A stretch of 64,000 nt of DNA from assembly GCA_013368315.1 (NCBI GenBank), contig JAACJM010000099.1, forward strand, positions 1-64,000, in the 5' to 3' direction. Below, piece after piece: positions 23,109-33,225 of this stretch (within the stretch, counting starts at the first letter, position 1; each line of letters starts with the position of its first letter). Below the pieces are notes generated by a model. That model was given only the letters and a program-made list of their open reading frames with translations. It did not search any database and was not told the DNA's origin. Source of the DNA: Tetrapyrgos nigripes. Its lineage: Eukaryota > Basidiomycota > Agaricomycetes > Agaricales > Campanellaceae. The translations under genes were made by a program, and so were the position numbers.

Positions 23109-23850
23109 ACCACTCCTCTGCTACGTCGTCAGTAGGAGTAGAACAGTACACCGGACAGTTAAAGAACAATCGATATAGTGTGTTATACCCCTCTAGTGAG
23201 CGAGTCTTTCCTTCAGAAATAAGAATGTCAGCAATCACTCGCAACAGACAGATACCATCAATCACACTCAAAACTGAATTAATCGGCAAAGTTACTGGCA
23301 GAAAAATCGATGCAGACACTCTAATAGATAGCGGTGCAGAAGGCATAATCATCAATGGTCAATTCGCGCAAAAACGTCAACTTACCCTCCTTCCTATCAA
23401 AAACCCGTTCCCAGTTCAAAATGTCGACGGCTCTGAAAACACCATGGGATGGGTAAGAGAATACACTATCCAAAATCTTCGTATCTATTCCTGAGACGGC
23501 GAGGCGTACCACGAAGAACAGGCCGAATTCTATGTAACGGACATCGGGGATCACGATATAATCCTCGGTACCGACTGGTTGGAAGAACATAATCCAGATA
23601 TAGACTGGTCGGACTCACGGGTAGACATGACTAGATGCCCAGAAACATGCATCATGGCAAAACCTCCCGTTCTCCATTTAAAAACTAAATCCTTGAAACC
23701 CACAGTCGTTGATCCAAGAACCCATCACAAGGATTATCAAGTCAGATGGTTAGAACCAATTGGACAATTCAAACCAGTTGCCCAACCAAAATTGCAGGGC
23801 GACGCCGTCGAGTTCCTATTCGATCCTTCCACAGAAGTTCAGAGGTAACA
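23105..23850 (+). pseudogene. Gypsy-3 aspartic protease
   Basis: 23105-23494 carries ADTLIDSGAEGIIIN, the Asp-Ser-Gly active site of a retropepsin, and ends at a TGA (23492-23494). The next frame continues 'DIGDHDIILGTDWLEEHNPDIDW', the conserved C-terminal ILG block, up to 23850. A single nonsense codon thus separates the two halves of an otherwise good protease. Confidence 0.8.
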
Positions 23851-25418
23851 GCAATCTTTACTGAAGATGACTATAGGAGAGACACGATCCCAGAACGATG
23901 GGAACAGGACGTAATGGAGGAGTTGTTGGGGAAAGAGGAAAGGATGGGTGAAGAGGCATCAGGGACACCAAACCTGAACATCTGTGTGGGGTTCACAAAG
24001 GCACAAGAACTCGCAGAGGCAGCCCAGAACGTCCAGGTCAATGTACCTCTTAAAGATAAGATTCCTTCGCAATATCATCAGTTCCTACAAGTCTTTGACA
24101 AACAAACCTCAGAACGATTACTGAAACGTGGCGAATGGGATCATGCTATCGAGTTGAAACCAGACTTTGAACTGCGCCCTTGCAAAATGTATCCTTTATC
24201 CCCAAATGAACAAAAGGAACTCGATGAATTCATCAAGGAAAACTTGGAGAAAGGGTATATAAGACCGTCAAAGTCTCCTATGGCAAGTCCCTTCTTCTTT
24301 GTAAAAAAGAAAGACGGAAAGCTACGACCAGTACAGGACTATCATGCCCTAAACAAAGGGACCGTCAAAAAACGAATACCCCCTACCGCTTATATCAGAA
24401 CTCATAGACAAACTCAAAGGGGCACGAATATTTTCCAAAGGTCGACCTTAGATGGGGATATAACAACGTACGCATCAAGAAGGGAGATGAATGGAAAGCG
24501 GCGTTTAAAACCAACCGCGGCCTCTTCGAACCAACGGTGATGTTTTTCGGTCTTATGAACTCTCCAGCTACATTCCAAGCGATGATGAACACTCTATTCA
24601 AGGAACCTGATTGACTCCGGAAAAGTCGTCATCTATATGGACGATATTCTCATATTCACAGAATCAGTAGAAGAACATTGATACATGGTGAAACAAGTGT
24701 TGGCACGACTCCATGATAACGACTTATACGCTAAACCGGAAAAATGCACCTTCGAAACCGATTCAGTGGAGTTCCTCGGCCTTATCGTTTCACACAACAC
24801 ATTGGCGATGGACCCAGTCAAGGTCGAGGCGTGACCAAATGGCCAATCCCACGCAACGTCAAAGACGTACAGTCATTCCTCAGCTTCGGAAACTTTTACC
24901 GTCGTTTCATACGTGATTTCTCAAAAATTCGCATCGACCATTGTTCGATCTCACGAAAAAGGAGCACCCATGGGAATGGTCCGAGGAAGCTCAAACAGCT
25001 TTCCAAGCACTCAAAGATACGTTCTACGACTTCACCAGTCCTTCTCATGCCAGATCATTCTAAACCATACCGAGTAGAAGTTGATGCGTCAGATTACGCT
25101 ACGGGAGGTATCCTGCAACAACAAGGACCAGACGGTAAATGGCATCCAGTAGCCTACCTGTCAAAAGACTTATCCAAAACGGAACGGAATTACGACATTC
25201 ACGATAAAGAACTACTAGCAATCATACGTGGACTTGAAGCCTGGCGACACTATCTGGAAGGTGGACCACATACCATCGAAATCTTGACCGATCACGACAA
25301 CCTTAGATACTTCACCACTGCCCAGAAACTCAGTCGACGACAAGCAAGAATGGCCTTGTTTCTGACCAGATTCGACTTTACGCTCACGCACAAACCCGGG
25401 AACTTGAAACCAAAGTGA
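23846..25418 (+). pseudogene. Gypsy-3 reverse transcriptase and RNase H
   Basis: The RT starts with VPLKDKIPSQYHQFLQVFDK and the priming motif KSPMASPFFFVKKKDGKLR, then RPVQDYHALN. After a frame change near 24400-24540 come [15 protein letters not shown] and VIYMDDILIF, the latter with the catalytic Asp pair at 24640-24645. A TGA at 24679-24681 sits where Arg is expected (EEH-R-YMVK). RNase H at 25030-25418 has VDASDYATGGILQQ, DKELLAIIRGLEAWRHYLEG and TDHDNLRYF. All main motifs are present but the frame is broken at least three times. Confidence 0.9.
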
Positions 25419-25509
25419 CCCACTCTCTCGGAGATCAGACCATAAAGAGGGGGTCGAAAACGACAACAAAGACAGGGTCTTACTTGACCCCAGATTCTTC
25501 AGAATTCGA

Positions 25510-27219
25510 GTGACATGGCCAGGAACGGTAACCGCAATAGGAGATGCAGAGTTGAAAAGACGGATCAAGGAATGTCCGAAAAAGGATACTGAAGTCATAA
25601 GTGCGTTACAAACCATCTTTAACAACGGACCACGCGCTTTGGCAAAAAATCTACAGGAATGGAACTACGAAGACGGAATCGTCTTGTTCAGAGGGAAGAT
25701 CTACATCCCAAACGATCAACAACTCAGACGGGACATCGTTAAAATGCATCACGACAGCCTTACTGCAGGACACCCGGGACGATTCAAAACATACGAACTC
25801 GTCAGTAGAGAGTTCTGGTGGCCTGGTATGTCAGTATTCGTTTGTAACTATGTTGAAGGATGCGCTACCTGTCAGTTAACCAAGGCAAACAACCACCCGA
25901 CGCATGTATCATTAATCCCGAACGAAATACCGGAACGACCCTTTGGTACCATTACAACCAACTTCATCACGGATCTGCCAGAATGTGACGGCTTCAATGC
26001 AATTCACATCACAGTCGACCGTTCAACAAAAACAGTTGTCATTTCCCCATGCAGAAAAGATATCGATAGCAACGGAACAATTGACCTATTGTTCGACAAC
26101 ACTTGGCGACGGTATGGCTTGTGGGATAAAATGATATCTGACCGCGGACCTCAATTCGCAAGCCAAGTAATGAGAGGGATCTACGCTAAGTTAGGTATCA
26201 CTTCGGCACTCAGTACAGCTTATCATCCGCAGACAGATGGCGAGACAGAAAGGTTCAATCAAGAACTTGAACAATACCTTCGAACCTTCTGTAACTATCG
26301 TCAGGACGATTGGGTTAAATACCTACCTTACACCGAATTCTGTCACAATACCCGAATTCACTCAGCAACCGGGAAATCGCCGTTCGAACTACTCCATGGA
26401 TATCTACCCCGACTCTTCCCTTCCATCAACCCAACTTCACACGTACCAAAAGTCGAAGAACGCCTCCAGAACTTAGATACTCTTCAAGAAGAACTAAAAG
26501 CAAGTCTGGCGACAGCGGCAGAACTGATGAAGGAACAAAACAAGGACTACATGAAGGAAGGGGTGAAATTTAAAGTTGGAGACAAAGTGTTGCTAGATGG
26601 GAAGAATTTGAAGACAATGAGGCCGAAAGCTAAGTTGGCAAATCGTCGTCACGGACCATTCGAAATCACTGACGTTATCAGTGAAGTCAATTACCGACTC
26701 AAATTACCGAATGGTTGGCACATTCATCCAGTATTCCATGCTTCACTCCTATCGCCGTACAAAGAGACCGAAGCCCACGGAGTCAACTATCTGGGAGAAC
26801 CAGCTGAGTTACTTCCCGAAGACAACGAATACGATGTGGAAGCAATTCTAGATTCAAAACCAACGAGAAACCGCCGGGGAGTACAATACCTTGTCAAATG
26901 GTTGGATTATGCTGACTCGGAAAATTCATGGGAACCAGCGTCAGGATTAACAAAGGTGAAGGAGATGATTGAAACCTTCCATCAACAACATCCAGATGCA
27001 TATCGACCCAAGAACCTGATACGCCCTGGAACAACAGTGCGTTCACTAGGAATCGCCATGGAAGACATATGGCAAAGTACCCGTGTGCTTCAAGCAAAAG
27101 CACAACTCCGAGGAGAAACACTGTTACGGACCATTGGTATTCTATGCCCTCCTTCGCACCCCACTCAGCAATCGAACTCGAACTTTTGTCATCATTCATC
27201 AATCGCATTCCCTCGCTAA
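25510..27219 (+). CDS. Gypsy-3 integrase with chromodomain
   Basis: 569 uninterrupted codons. The HHCC zinc finger is at about residues 78-125 (HHDSLTAGH ... CATCQLTK). The catalytic core has ITVDRSTK, ISDRGPQF and TDGETERFNQ, supplying the Asp-Asp-Glu triad at roughly residues 180-260. The GPY/F-like region is RHGPFEITDV. The C-terminal chromodomain (EYDVEAILDSKPTRN ... YLVKWLDYADSENSWEP) marks a chromovirus, whose integrase is directed to heterochromatin. The N-terminus lacks the link to RNase H because of stops near 25418. This is the best preserved frame of the element. Confidence 0.95.
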   Translation: MTWPGTVTAIGDAELKRRIKECPKKDTEVISALQTIFNNGPRALAKNLQEWNYEDGIVLFRGKIYIPNDQQLRRDIVKMHHDSLTAGHPGRFKTYELVSREFWWPGMSVFVCNYVEGCATCQLTKANNHPTHVSLIPNEIPERPFGTITTNFITDLPECDGFNAIHITVDRSTKTVVISPCRKDIDSNGTIDLLFDNTWRRYGLWDKMISDRGPQFASQVMRGIYAKLGITSALSTAYHPQTDGETERFNQELEQYLRTFCNYRQDDWVKYLPYTEFCHNTRIHSATGKSPFELLHGYLPRLFPSINPTSHVPKVEERLQNLDTLQEELKASLATAAELMKEQNKDYMKEGVKFKVGDKVLLDGKNLKTMRPKAKLANRRHGPFEITDVISEVNYRLKLPNGWHIHPVFHASLLSPYKETEAHGVNYLGEPAELLPEDNEYDVEAILDSKPTRNRRGVQYLVKWLDYADSENSWEPASGLTKVKEMIETFHQQHPDAYRPKNLIRPGTTVRSLGIAMEDIWQSTRVLQAKAQLRGETLLRTIGILCPPSHPTQQSNSNFCHHSSIAFPR

Positions 27220-27580
27220 CGGCGTCTACTGTCAAACCCGTCCCTGGATGTGCGTTCATATCGCACACCCAGCCAACAACTATAAAAGACCCCTTTCCAC
27301 AACGGAGAACTACAGAACAACACTCATCTCTACCACTCAAACAACACTCACCCACACTCCCGCTACCGCAATGTCAACTACTTCCTCTATCGGCACCACC
27401 GTGAACGACACACAACCAACCAACAGGGGGCGCTGCACCTACGGGACGTGCTCAGGGCGTCGATGCTGACTTTCAAAACAGCACGCAGGACCTCACAACG
27501 GGTGTCAACGCTGCACATGGGGAGGAGAGGATGGACCGGGATGATGTAGATTAGGGAGAGGCCACCGGGCTCGATGTGTA

Positions 27581-27886
27581 GTGCAATGGACGTCCCTACG
27601 TGCGGAACACAAAGGGAACCTTGGATGGGGGGACGGCAGTATATGGGGGGCACATAGCACCATACAGTATGATACGAGCGACAATGGAGGGGGCTGGGGA
27701 ACAGCAACCAACACGACAGAATGGGGGAACTTAGACTGGAACGATCCTAGGTGGGATATTACCAATTACACCACTGGATGGGACAAATACTGGCCAAGTC
27801 AGGGAGACGTGGACAGGCGACTTCGCAAACAATGGGCGGAGCACTGGAGGACTAACTTGCCGAGCTCCGGTGAAAGCTCGTCCTAA
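27581..27886 (+). CDS. Small Trp/Gly-rich ORF at the 3' end of Gypsy-3
   Basis: 101 codons between integrase and the polypurine tract. It is rich in Trp, Gly, Asn and Asp (WGDGSIWGAHST, WNDPRWDITNYTTGWDKYW). The function is unknown. It ends 12 bp before the purine tract aaagagggggtaa, so it is probably part of the element, either a separate ORF or the shifted C-terminus of pol (the same frame is joined upstream by stops only). Confidence 0.45.
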   Translation: MQWTSLRAEHKGNLGWGDGSIWGAHSTIQYDTSDNGGGWGTATNTTEWGNLDWNDPRWDITNYTTGWDKYWPSQGDVDRRLRKQWAEHWRTNLPSSGESSS

Positions 27887-27897
27887 AGAGGGGGTAA

Positions 27898-28414
27898 TGT
27901 CATGAATCGTTCCCCGCCTATTCATTTCCTTTCTATTCTTCTTCCTTTACTACCTATTTCCCACTTTAACCCCATAAACGTCAACCATTTCTCATCATCG
28001 TCCATAGTTACCATCTCTCTAGATCTATGACTCACATACTTATCTCCTCCTTTTCCTATCTCCATGGACATTCTCACTGTCAATCATTCCTTATGATCCA
28101 GTACCTTCATCTATCCATACTTAGCTCATTACTCTCTCGCCCTTGACATTTCCACATGATACTGTCTATTATTACTGATTCTTTCCCATCTGTTCATATT
28201 TTACTTATATACCTGTGATCCTTGTAACCTATTCCTTAGTTCGTTCACTTCGTCTCCGCTCCATACTTTTACTACGCAGTGTAGAGCCTGGTCAGCCTAC
28301 TTTCTCTCTATCTCTCTACCTCTCTATCTCTCTTGATCAATCTATTCTCTTGCAAACCGGTTCTCTCGTATTGTGTGACTTGGGTGGTTATTGAGTGTAA
28401 CGACAACCTTGACA
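27898..28414 (+). repeat. Gypsy-3 3' LTR
   Basis: 517 bp, preceded by the purine tract aaagagggggtaa and ending CCTTGACA. It has the extra 20 bp block relative to the 5' LTR. Confidence 0.9.
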
Positions 28415-28972
28415 GTACCTGGTCTAAAAGTGTCACCTAAAAGGATGAACTACCAAAACCCAAAAAGACAGCACCTTCCTTTGGCAAAGAAGAGCCAGAA
28501 TTGCTCGAAAGGTACTTTGATGACAACAACATCAATCTTGATGAAGCAAAGATCCTCCTAGCAATGAAGTACATGGAGTATCAGACTCAGATGTGTCATA
28601 AAGAAGATGCAACGGGTTGTGGGTCTGATTGGGAAACTTTCAAAGGCAAGCTAAGGGATTGTTATCTGAAATCTGTAGCTGGCAAATTCGGAAGCACAGA
28701 TCGACTCAAAGAGATCTGCTCTAAGTACACTGGAATCGTTGTATGACAGCGGGAGCACCTTTATGCATATGTCAGGGAATTTAAGCTCGAGATCAAGAAG
28801 CTTATGCCTAAAGATGGATTCCATATCATATTGAACAAGGAGGCAGTTTCCTACTTTGTTAGCACATGAGACAAAAGCTTGAGGACAGCGTTGGTGCTCT
28901 TTCTTCCAAGGATAGAAGAAGGTGATAAAAAGAGGATTATGGAAGATCCTTTCCCATTGGAAATATTCATCC
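28415..28972 (+). pseudogene. Gypsy-4 gag fragment, left part
   Basis: Plus strand, starting right after the Gypsy-3 LTR. The gag-like text is APSFGKEEPELLERYFDDNN..., then WETFKGKLRDCYLKSVAGKF and LKEICSKYTGIVV, then a TGA at 28744 and continuation YAYVREFKLEIKKLMPKDGF to SVSYF-like and RIEEGDKKRIMEDPFPLEIF. It is cut at 28972 by Copia-2 and resumes at 32761. It belongs to a Gypsy family other than Gypsy-3. Confidence 0.65.
28968..28972. other. Target-site duplication of Copia-2 (left)
   Basis: catcc, identical to 32761-32765 on the other side of Copia-2. Removing the element and one copy restores the Gypsy-4 gag reading. Confidence 0.9.
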
Positions 28973-29206
28973 TATTGGAGTTAGGTTATCTTAGTGAATA
29001 ATCTTAGCGAGAGTCACAAAGTGGGGGTAAGAGCATGCGAACGTATCTCGCTTAACTCTCAAGTATATATCATTAATCAGAGTAGTATAATAATATAAAT
29101 AGTCTAAGTATATCCGTATGATCATTTGACCATATGTCTGCAGTACCTGATTGATGCTGTATGCATAGTAACTTAGTAACTTGATCGTTATCATTTAATT
29201 CCAACA
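28973..29206 (-). repeat. Copia-2 3' LTR
   Basis: 234 bp, TGTTGG...CCAATA on the minus strand, preceded by the purine stretch cttgaaggggag. About eight substitutions separate it from the 5' LTR by my alignment (roughly 96-97% identity). Confidence 0.9.
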
Positions 29207-29297
29207 CTCCCCTTCAAGCGGATATCCCTAGTAATCAGGAGAAACACTTGATCTTATCAGCGGAGAGAGCTTTCGTAAGTATATCCACATGTTTAAC

Positions 29298-31364
29298 TCA
29301 TATGTATTGTTGATATATCCGATCAGTAAGGAAGTTTTTACGGATATTGAAATGCTTAGTTCTCTGAGTATGTTGTTCTTCAGGAGCACGTATAATTGCC
29401 AAAGTAGATGCACTATCTGAGTTGATAAGTACTGGCTCCTGTTTGGCATTTAGAATTTCTTCTATAAAACCTTTCAAATAAATAGCTTCTTGTGAGGCAT
29501 GTGCAAGTGCGCATAGTTCAGCCTCAGTAACTGATAAAGTTACCAGTGTGCCTCGCTTACTTGACCAAGAAATAAGCGATTCAGCAAATTTGAATGCATA
29601 GCCCATGATTGCTTTATTGCCATATGTGGACATACCATCAGAGTTGGCAAATCCATAAGTAGAAGTAATAGTAGGGCTCCCTAGGTTGAGCCAGTAATCA
29701 CAAGTTCCTTTTAGATAAAGATAGCATTGTTTAGCTGCAGCGTAATGCTCTTCACCTGGATCATTAAGGTATCTTGCTAGTTGACCAGTACAATATGCAA
29801 TGTCTGGCCTAGTGCAGTCAGCGACATATCGTAAACCACCGACTAGTGACATATAGTGTTTAATAGCAGCGGCGTCCCATTGCGGTTCACTCCCAGGTCT
29901 AGGGCTAAGATTTTGCCTGGGTAGCATAGGTGTACGGCGTGCATGTAATTGGTCAAAATTGTATCGTTTGAGAATATTCTCAATGTAATGTTTCTGACGG
30001 AGTTTAATAGTACGATTATTCCTATCTCGTTGAATTTCCATACCGAGAATCCAGTGGATTTCTCCACCGTCAGTGACTTGGACGTGTCCACTAAGTGCAG
30101 TAACGAAAGCTTGTGCAGTAGCTTTGTTGATAGTACATAAAGTAATGTCATCGACGTGACAAGATAGTATTAAAATGAGTTTATTCTCATGATATCGGTA
30201 GAATACCGCATTATTGTAAGTAGACTTCTTAAGTCCTAGTAACTTTATGAGAATATTGCATAATTTTTCATACCATCGATGACCAGCTTGTTTCAGCCCA
30301 TATAGAGTCTTTCTGAGTTTAAGTATGTAGCCTTCAGGTAAGTTAGGTAGTAAATTACCCAGAGGTGGACGAAGATATAATGTTTCCTCGTCAGTAACGT
30401 TTCCGTAAAGATAGGCAGATTTAATATCAATCTGAGTAGTTTCATAGTCTAATGAAGCTGCAAGAGCAAGTATAAAACGTGTACTGCGCATGCGTGCTAC
30501 AGGGGCAAAGATATCATTTGTGTAGTAATCAATGCCTTCTTGTTGACTAAAGCCTTGTGCTACTAGTCTAGATTTCAATTTGGTCTGTTTGCCAAGTTCG
30601 TACTTAGTTTTGTAGACAAATCTGGAACCAATGATATTCGCATCAGCAGGAGGTTTGACATATTCCCAGGTTCCTAGACTTTCTAGAGATTCTATCTCAG
30701 CTTTCATGGAATCAAACCATGCATCACGTTGTGGATGATTGAGTACATCCTTAAATGAAATTGGATCGCCAACGTTATCAGTGTAGTAAACATTGAATTC
30801 TGTTAAGAAAAAAGCAATGTTTTGTTCAACTTCATCGTAGAGTAAACCTTTGGCTTCTTGGATCCTTTTTGATCGTCTTGGGCCATCAGGTTGTTTAGTT
30901 TCGTCTTCGTCGACATCCATTGGTTCAGGTTCGTGTTCCTGAGAAGTTGGAGTTTCATTTGTATTTTCTTCTGTGGTTTCTAATGGTTCTTGATTTTTAT
31001 TTTGTAACTCCCCTTCAACTTGCGATTTGGACGTTAAGAATTGCAAGTTGCGTTCTACATTCACTTTAGTACCAAAGTAGACATAATGGCCTTTTGAATG
31101 ATCGTCAAAGCCTAACCAAACTCCATGTTTTCCTTTAGGAGTTAGTTTACTAGTTCTTGCTTCGTCATATACAATGCAAGGTGTACCAAAGCTATGTAGA
31201 TTGTCTAAGTTTGCGTTAACACCGTAACGTTTAAAATGGGGAGTTTGCATTTTTAATGCAGTTTTCGGAGATCTATTAAGTATGTACATAGTATAAAGTC
31301 CTGCATGCCACCATAAATGATTAGGTAGTTTTCCAGTATGCAGATTAACACGAATACCATTCAT
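29298..31364 (-). CDS. Copia-2 pol, C-terminal part: integrase tail, RT and RNase H
   Basis: 688 open codons. Residues 1-120 are the integrase C-terminal region (LPNHLWWHAGLYTMYILNR, KGKHGVWLGFDDHSKGH). An acidic linker follows (EPEPMDVDEDE) ending RRSKRIQEAKG. RT begins SRFVYKTKYELG, RLVAQGFSQQEGIDY; the first Asp is in TTQIDIKSAYLYG, and LYGLKQAGHRWYEKL and CHVDDITL (the YVDD equivalent with both Asp) follow. RNase H has TRPDIAYCTGQLARYL, TVTEAELCALAHASQEA-like text and the RTKHFNIRKNFL end. RT and RNase H look intact; the missing integrase core makes the protein unable to integrate DNA by itself. Confidence 0.92.
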   Translation of the reverse strand: MNGIRVNLHTGKLPNHLWWHAGLYTMYILNRSPKTALKMQTPHFKRYGVNANLDNLHSFGTPCIVYDEARTSKLTPKGKHGVWLGFDDHSKGHYVYFGTKVNVERNLQFLTSKSQVEGELQNKNQEPLETTEENTNETPTSQEHEPEPMDVDEDETKQPDGPRRSKRIQEAKGLLYDEVEQNIAFFLTEFNVYYTDNVGDPISFKDVLNHPQRDAWFDSMKAEIESLESLGTWEYVKPPADANIIGSRFVYKTKYELGKQTKLKSRLVAQGFSQQEGIDYYTNDIFAPVARMRSTRFILALAASLDYETTQIDIKSAYLYGNVTDEETLYLRPPLGNLLPNLPEGYILKLRKTLYGLKQAGHRWYEKLCNILIKLLGLKKSTYNNAVFYRYHENKLILILSCHVDDITLCTINKATAQAFVTALSGHVQVTDGGEIHWILGMEIQRDRNNRTIKLRQKHYIENILKRYNFDQLHARRTPMLPRQNLSPRPGSEPQWDAAAIKHYMSLVGGLRYVADCTRPDIAYCTGQLARYLNDPGEEHYAAAKQCYLYLKGTCDYWLNLGSPTITSTYGFANSDGMSTYGNKAIMGYAFKFAESLISWSSKRGTLVTLSVTEAELCALAHASQEAIYLKGFIEEILNAKQEPVLINSDSASTLAIIRAPEEQHTQRTKHFNIRKNFLTDRIYQQYI

Positions 31365-31383
31365 AATATGTTGATGTATGTTT

Positions 31384-32433
31384 TCAGCAACTCCATTTTA
31401 CTGCAGTGTTAGTGCGTTCCCCTTTTGACTTGTCCAATCGTTGAGCACCACCTTGACTAGTGCTACCAGACTTCTTGTCGGACTTCTTCAAAGGATATGT
31501 TCGAGCATTGCTCAAATGATAGTAAGTGAATTCCTTCTTTAGCCACGCAATGAGGTCGACAGCTGTGTATACGGGTTTCTCCCCTTCAGCTGCAGTAGTG
31601 GCATCCCATGTAGCTGCAGCTGCATCCACAGTTGCTTCATAAGAACTGCGAACAAAGTGATAGTGTGGAGGAATAATCCCCACTAGAGCTGAGTAAAAGA
31701 CTTGATCCAAGACATCTATGTCTCTCTTCTTGATAGAAGCCCACAGATCCTGAGCTTCGTCGAGGAGCTTATCAAACTCCCAGACTGGTTTACGTAAGTT
31801 GAAGAGTTTCCACAGCTCGTTAGACTCTTGAACTGTGGATGAAGGGTCGATATGTTGCTTGAGCTTCTTGATAAGCTCTATCGCATCCGACTCTTCGATG
31901 TAGTGGATCATGATTTTATCATCAATCTTGCCTGTAATAGCGTTAAAACAGGCTAGTTTGACAGTATTACCAGGATGTAACCTGGAACTTTTAAAGTGTT
32001 GGTGACGAATCACCCATAAAGCGCTATTAACGTGAAAGTACCACATCTTCCAATTTTCACTGCCAGTAAGAACTGTCAAGGAATCAAAAGCTTTGTTGAT
32101 GTCACTGAGCAGCATCACGTAGTTGGGGTTTGTATTTTCGGGCATAGATAATGTGACCGACGAAGTAGGGGTAGATGGAGGAGATGATGATGGAGTAGGG
32201 ACAGTATCCCGGACATCAGTCCTAGTATTTTCGCCAGCATCAGACATAATGGGATCAAGTGTGAATGGAAGAGGGTTTTGGATGAGAGGATCAAGTGGTT
32301 GTGCTTGTGAAGTAGATGATACGGGCAGAGTAGGAGTTTGGGTACCAGAGGGGTGTGCACTAGAGTGGCGACTGGTAGTAGGAAGTGGGATATCTGGGAC
32401 TGATCCTTGAGATCGAGTTTGTCGACTAGTCAT
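31384..32433 (-). CDS. Copia-2 gag
   Basis: 349 codons from MTSRQTRSQGSVPDIPLPTT at 32433. A Ser/Thr/Pro-rich N-terminus leads to the Copia gag core (AFDSLTVLTGSENWKMWYFHV, LIKKLKQHIDPSSTVQE, VWEFDKLLDEAQDLWASIKK). The basic C-terminal tail (KSDKKSGSTSQGG, KSKGERTN) normally precedes a CCHC knuckle. The last residues, TAVKWSC, read across the deletion junction in a different frame from integrase, which helps to place the junction near 31400. Capsid protein of the particle in an intact element. Confidence 0.88.
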   Translation of the reverse strand: MTSRQTRSQGSVPDIPLPTTSRHSSAHPSGTQTPTLPVSSTSQAQPLDPLIQNPLPFTLDPIMSDAGENTRTDVRDTVPTPSSSPPSTPTSSVTLSMPENTNPNYVMLLSDINKAFDSLTVLTGSENWKMWYFHVNSALWVIRHQHFKSSRLHPGNTVKLACFNAITGKIDDKIMIHYIEESDAIELIKKLKQHIDPSSTVQESNELWKLFNLRKPVWEFDKLLDEAQDLWASIKKRDIDVLDQVFYSALVGIIPPHYHFVRSSYEATVDAAAATWDATTAAEGEKPVYTAVDLIAWLKKEFTYYHLSNARTYPLKKSDKKSGSTSQGGAQRLDKSKGERTNTAVKWSC

Positions 32434-32526
32434 ATACTAGTCCAGGCCCAGAGTACGAGTAGAGAGTAAAGCAGAGTAGAACAAGTGTTTATCGAAGTTA
32501 TAGCAAGCTAGGCGGGGCCCATAACC

Positions 32527-32760
32527 TATTAGACTTAGGTTATCTTAGTGAATAATCTTAGCGAGAGTCACAAAGTGGGGGTAAGAGCGTGCGAATGTAT
32601 CTCGCTTAACTCTCAAGTATATATCATTAATCAGAGTAGTATAATAATATAAATAGTCTAAGTATATCCGTATGATCATTTGACCGTATGTCCACAGTAC
32701 CTGATTGATGCCGTATGCATAGTAACTTAGTAACTTGATCGTTATCATTTAATTCCAACA
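32527..32760 (-). repeat. Copia-2 5' LTR
   Basis: 234 bp, TGTTGGAATTAAATG...TCTAATA, followed on the minus strand by the PBS GGTTATGGGCCC at 32526 downwards, the same site as in Copia-1. The right flank is the catcc duplication. Confidence 0.92.
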
Positions 32761-32943
32761 CATCCAAGCTGCCAGAAGTGCATGTCAAACACACATTGCA
32801 AGTCTGACCAGCATAGGGATAGAAAAAGCAGCGAGGGAAACAGAACCTGCTGCGCCCACAACTAAGAAAGTTGCAGATAATTGGTTAGCAGATTCTCGCC
32901 TAGCACCAATCAAAGGTGAATCTAGCAGTGATGAATGAATGCT
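32761..32943 (+). pseudogene. Gypsy-4 gag fragment, right part
   Basis: Begins with the second catcc copy. The frame reads IQAARSACQTHIASLTSIGIE, then AAPTTKKVADNWLADSRLAP and GESSSDE before a stop. It is the continuation of the gag at 28415-28972 after excision of Copia-2 in silico. The rest of that Gypsy element is not present downstream. Confidence 0.6.
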
Positions 32944-33113
32944 ACGAATGTCAGCAACAACCGATGCGAATATATCTACTTTGGGTCTATACCTTTGAAT
33001 CTGAGGGAGAAATGATTCTCACAGCTGAAACGAGAACTTTACAGTCTCAAGTGAGCTCTGGAAGACTTGTTCTACTATACTTACAGGTGTAGAGACCTCC
33101 ACATTCCCACAGA

Positions 33114-33188
33114 CCACTGGGGGCAAATAATGACCCGGTGACATTTTGACTGGGTAAGATCCAGTTGCAACCTGGTGCATATCCAGTG
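33114..33188. repeat. CACTG-ended mini-element, copy X
   Basis: 75 bp with inverted ends cCACTGG...CCAGTG. The sequence returns in inverted orientation at 50531-50593 (63 bp; copy X has 11 extra bases). The right flank 33189-33225 (gatatataagtatggaca...) also matches, inverted, 47672-47708. CACTG ends recall CACTA-type (CMC) transposons; no transposase was found. Confidence 0.55.
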
Positions 33189-33225
33189 CAGGATATATAA
33201 GTATGGACATATATGTTGTCATATC

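Larger units (their letters stand above)
20611..28414 (+). mobile_element. Gypsy-3: chromodomain Ty3/Gypsy element with both LTRs
   Basis: 7.8 kb plus-strand element: 5' LTR (20611-21107), gag, protease, RT/RNase H, integrase with chromodomain, a short 3' ORF, purine tract and 3' LTR (27898-28414). The coding region is nearly complete but has stops and frameshifts in gag, protease, RT and RNase H, so it is not autonomous now. The flanks are atgcc on the left and gtacc on the right, which are not a clean duplication. The left flank is Copia-3 and the right flank a different Gypsy gag. That suggests recombination after insertion. Confidence 0.9.
28973..32760 (-). mobile_element. Copia-2: complete-ended Copia element with an internal deletion
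   Basis: 3788 bp from LTR to LTR, with 5 bp catcc duplications outside. It encodes gag (32433-31384) and the C-terminal half of pol (31364-29298). The zinc knuckle, protease and integrase core that should lie between them are missing: gag stops at KSKGERTN and the text resumes at NGVAENIHQ, the integrase C-terminal block. It is thus a deletion derivative that could only have moved with help from another element, or the deletion came after insertion. It sits inside a Gypsy gag. Confidence 0.95.
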
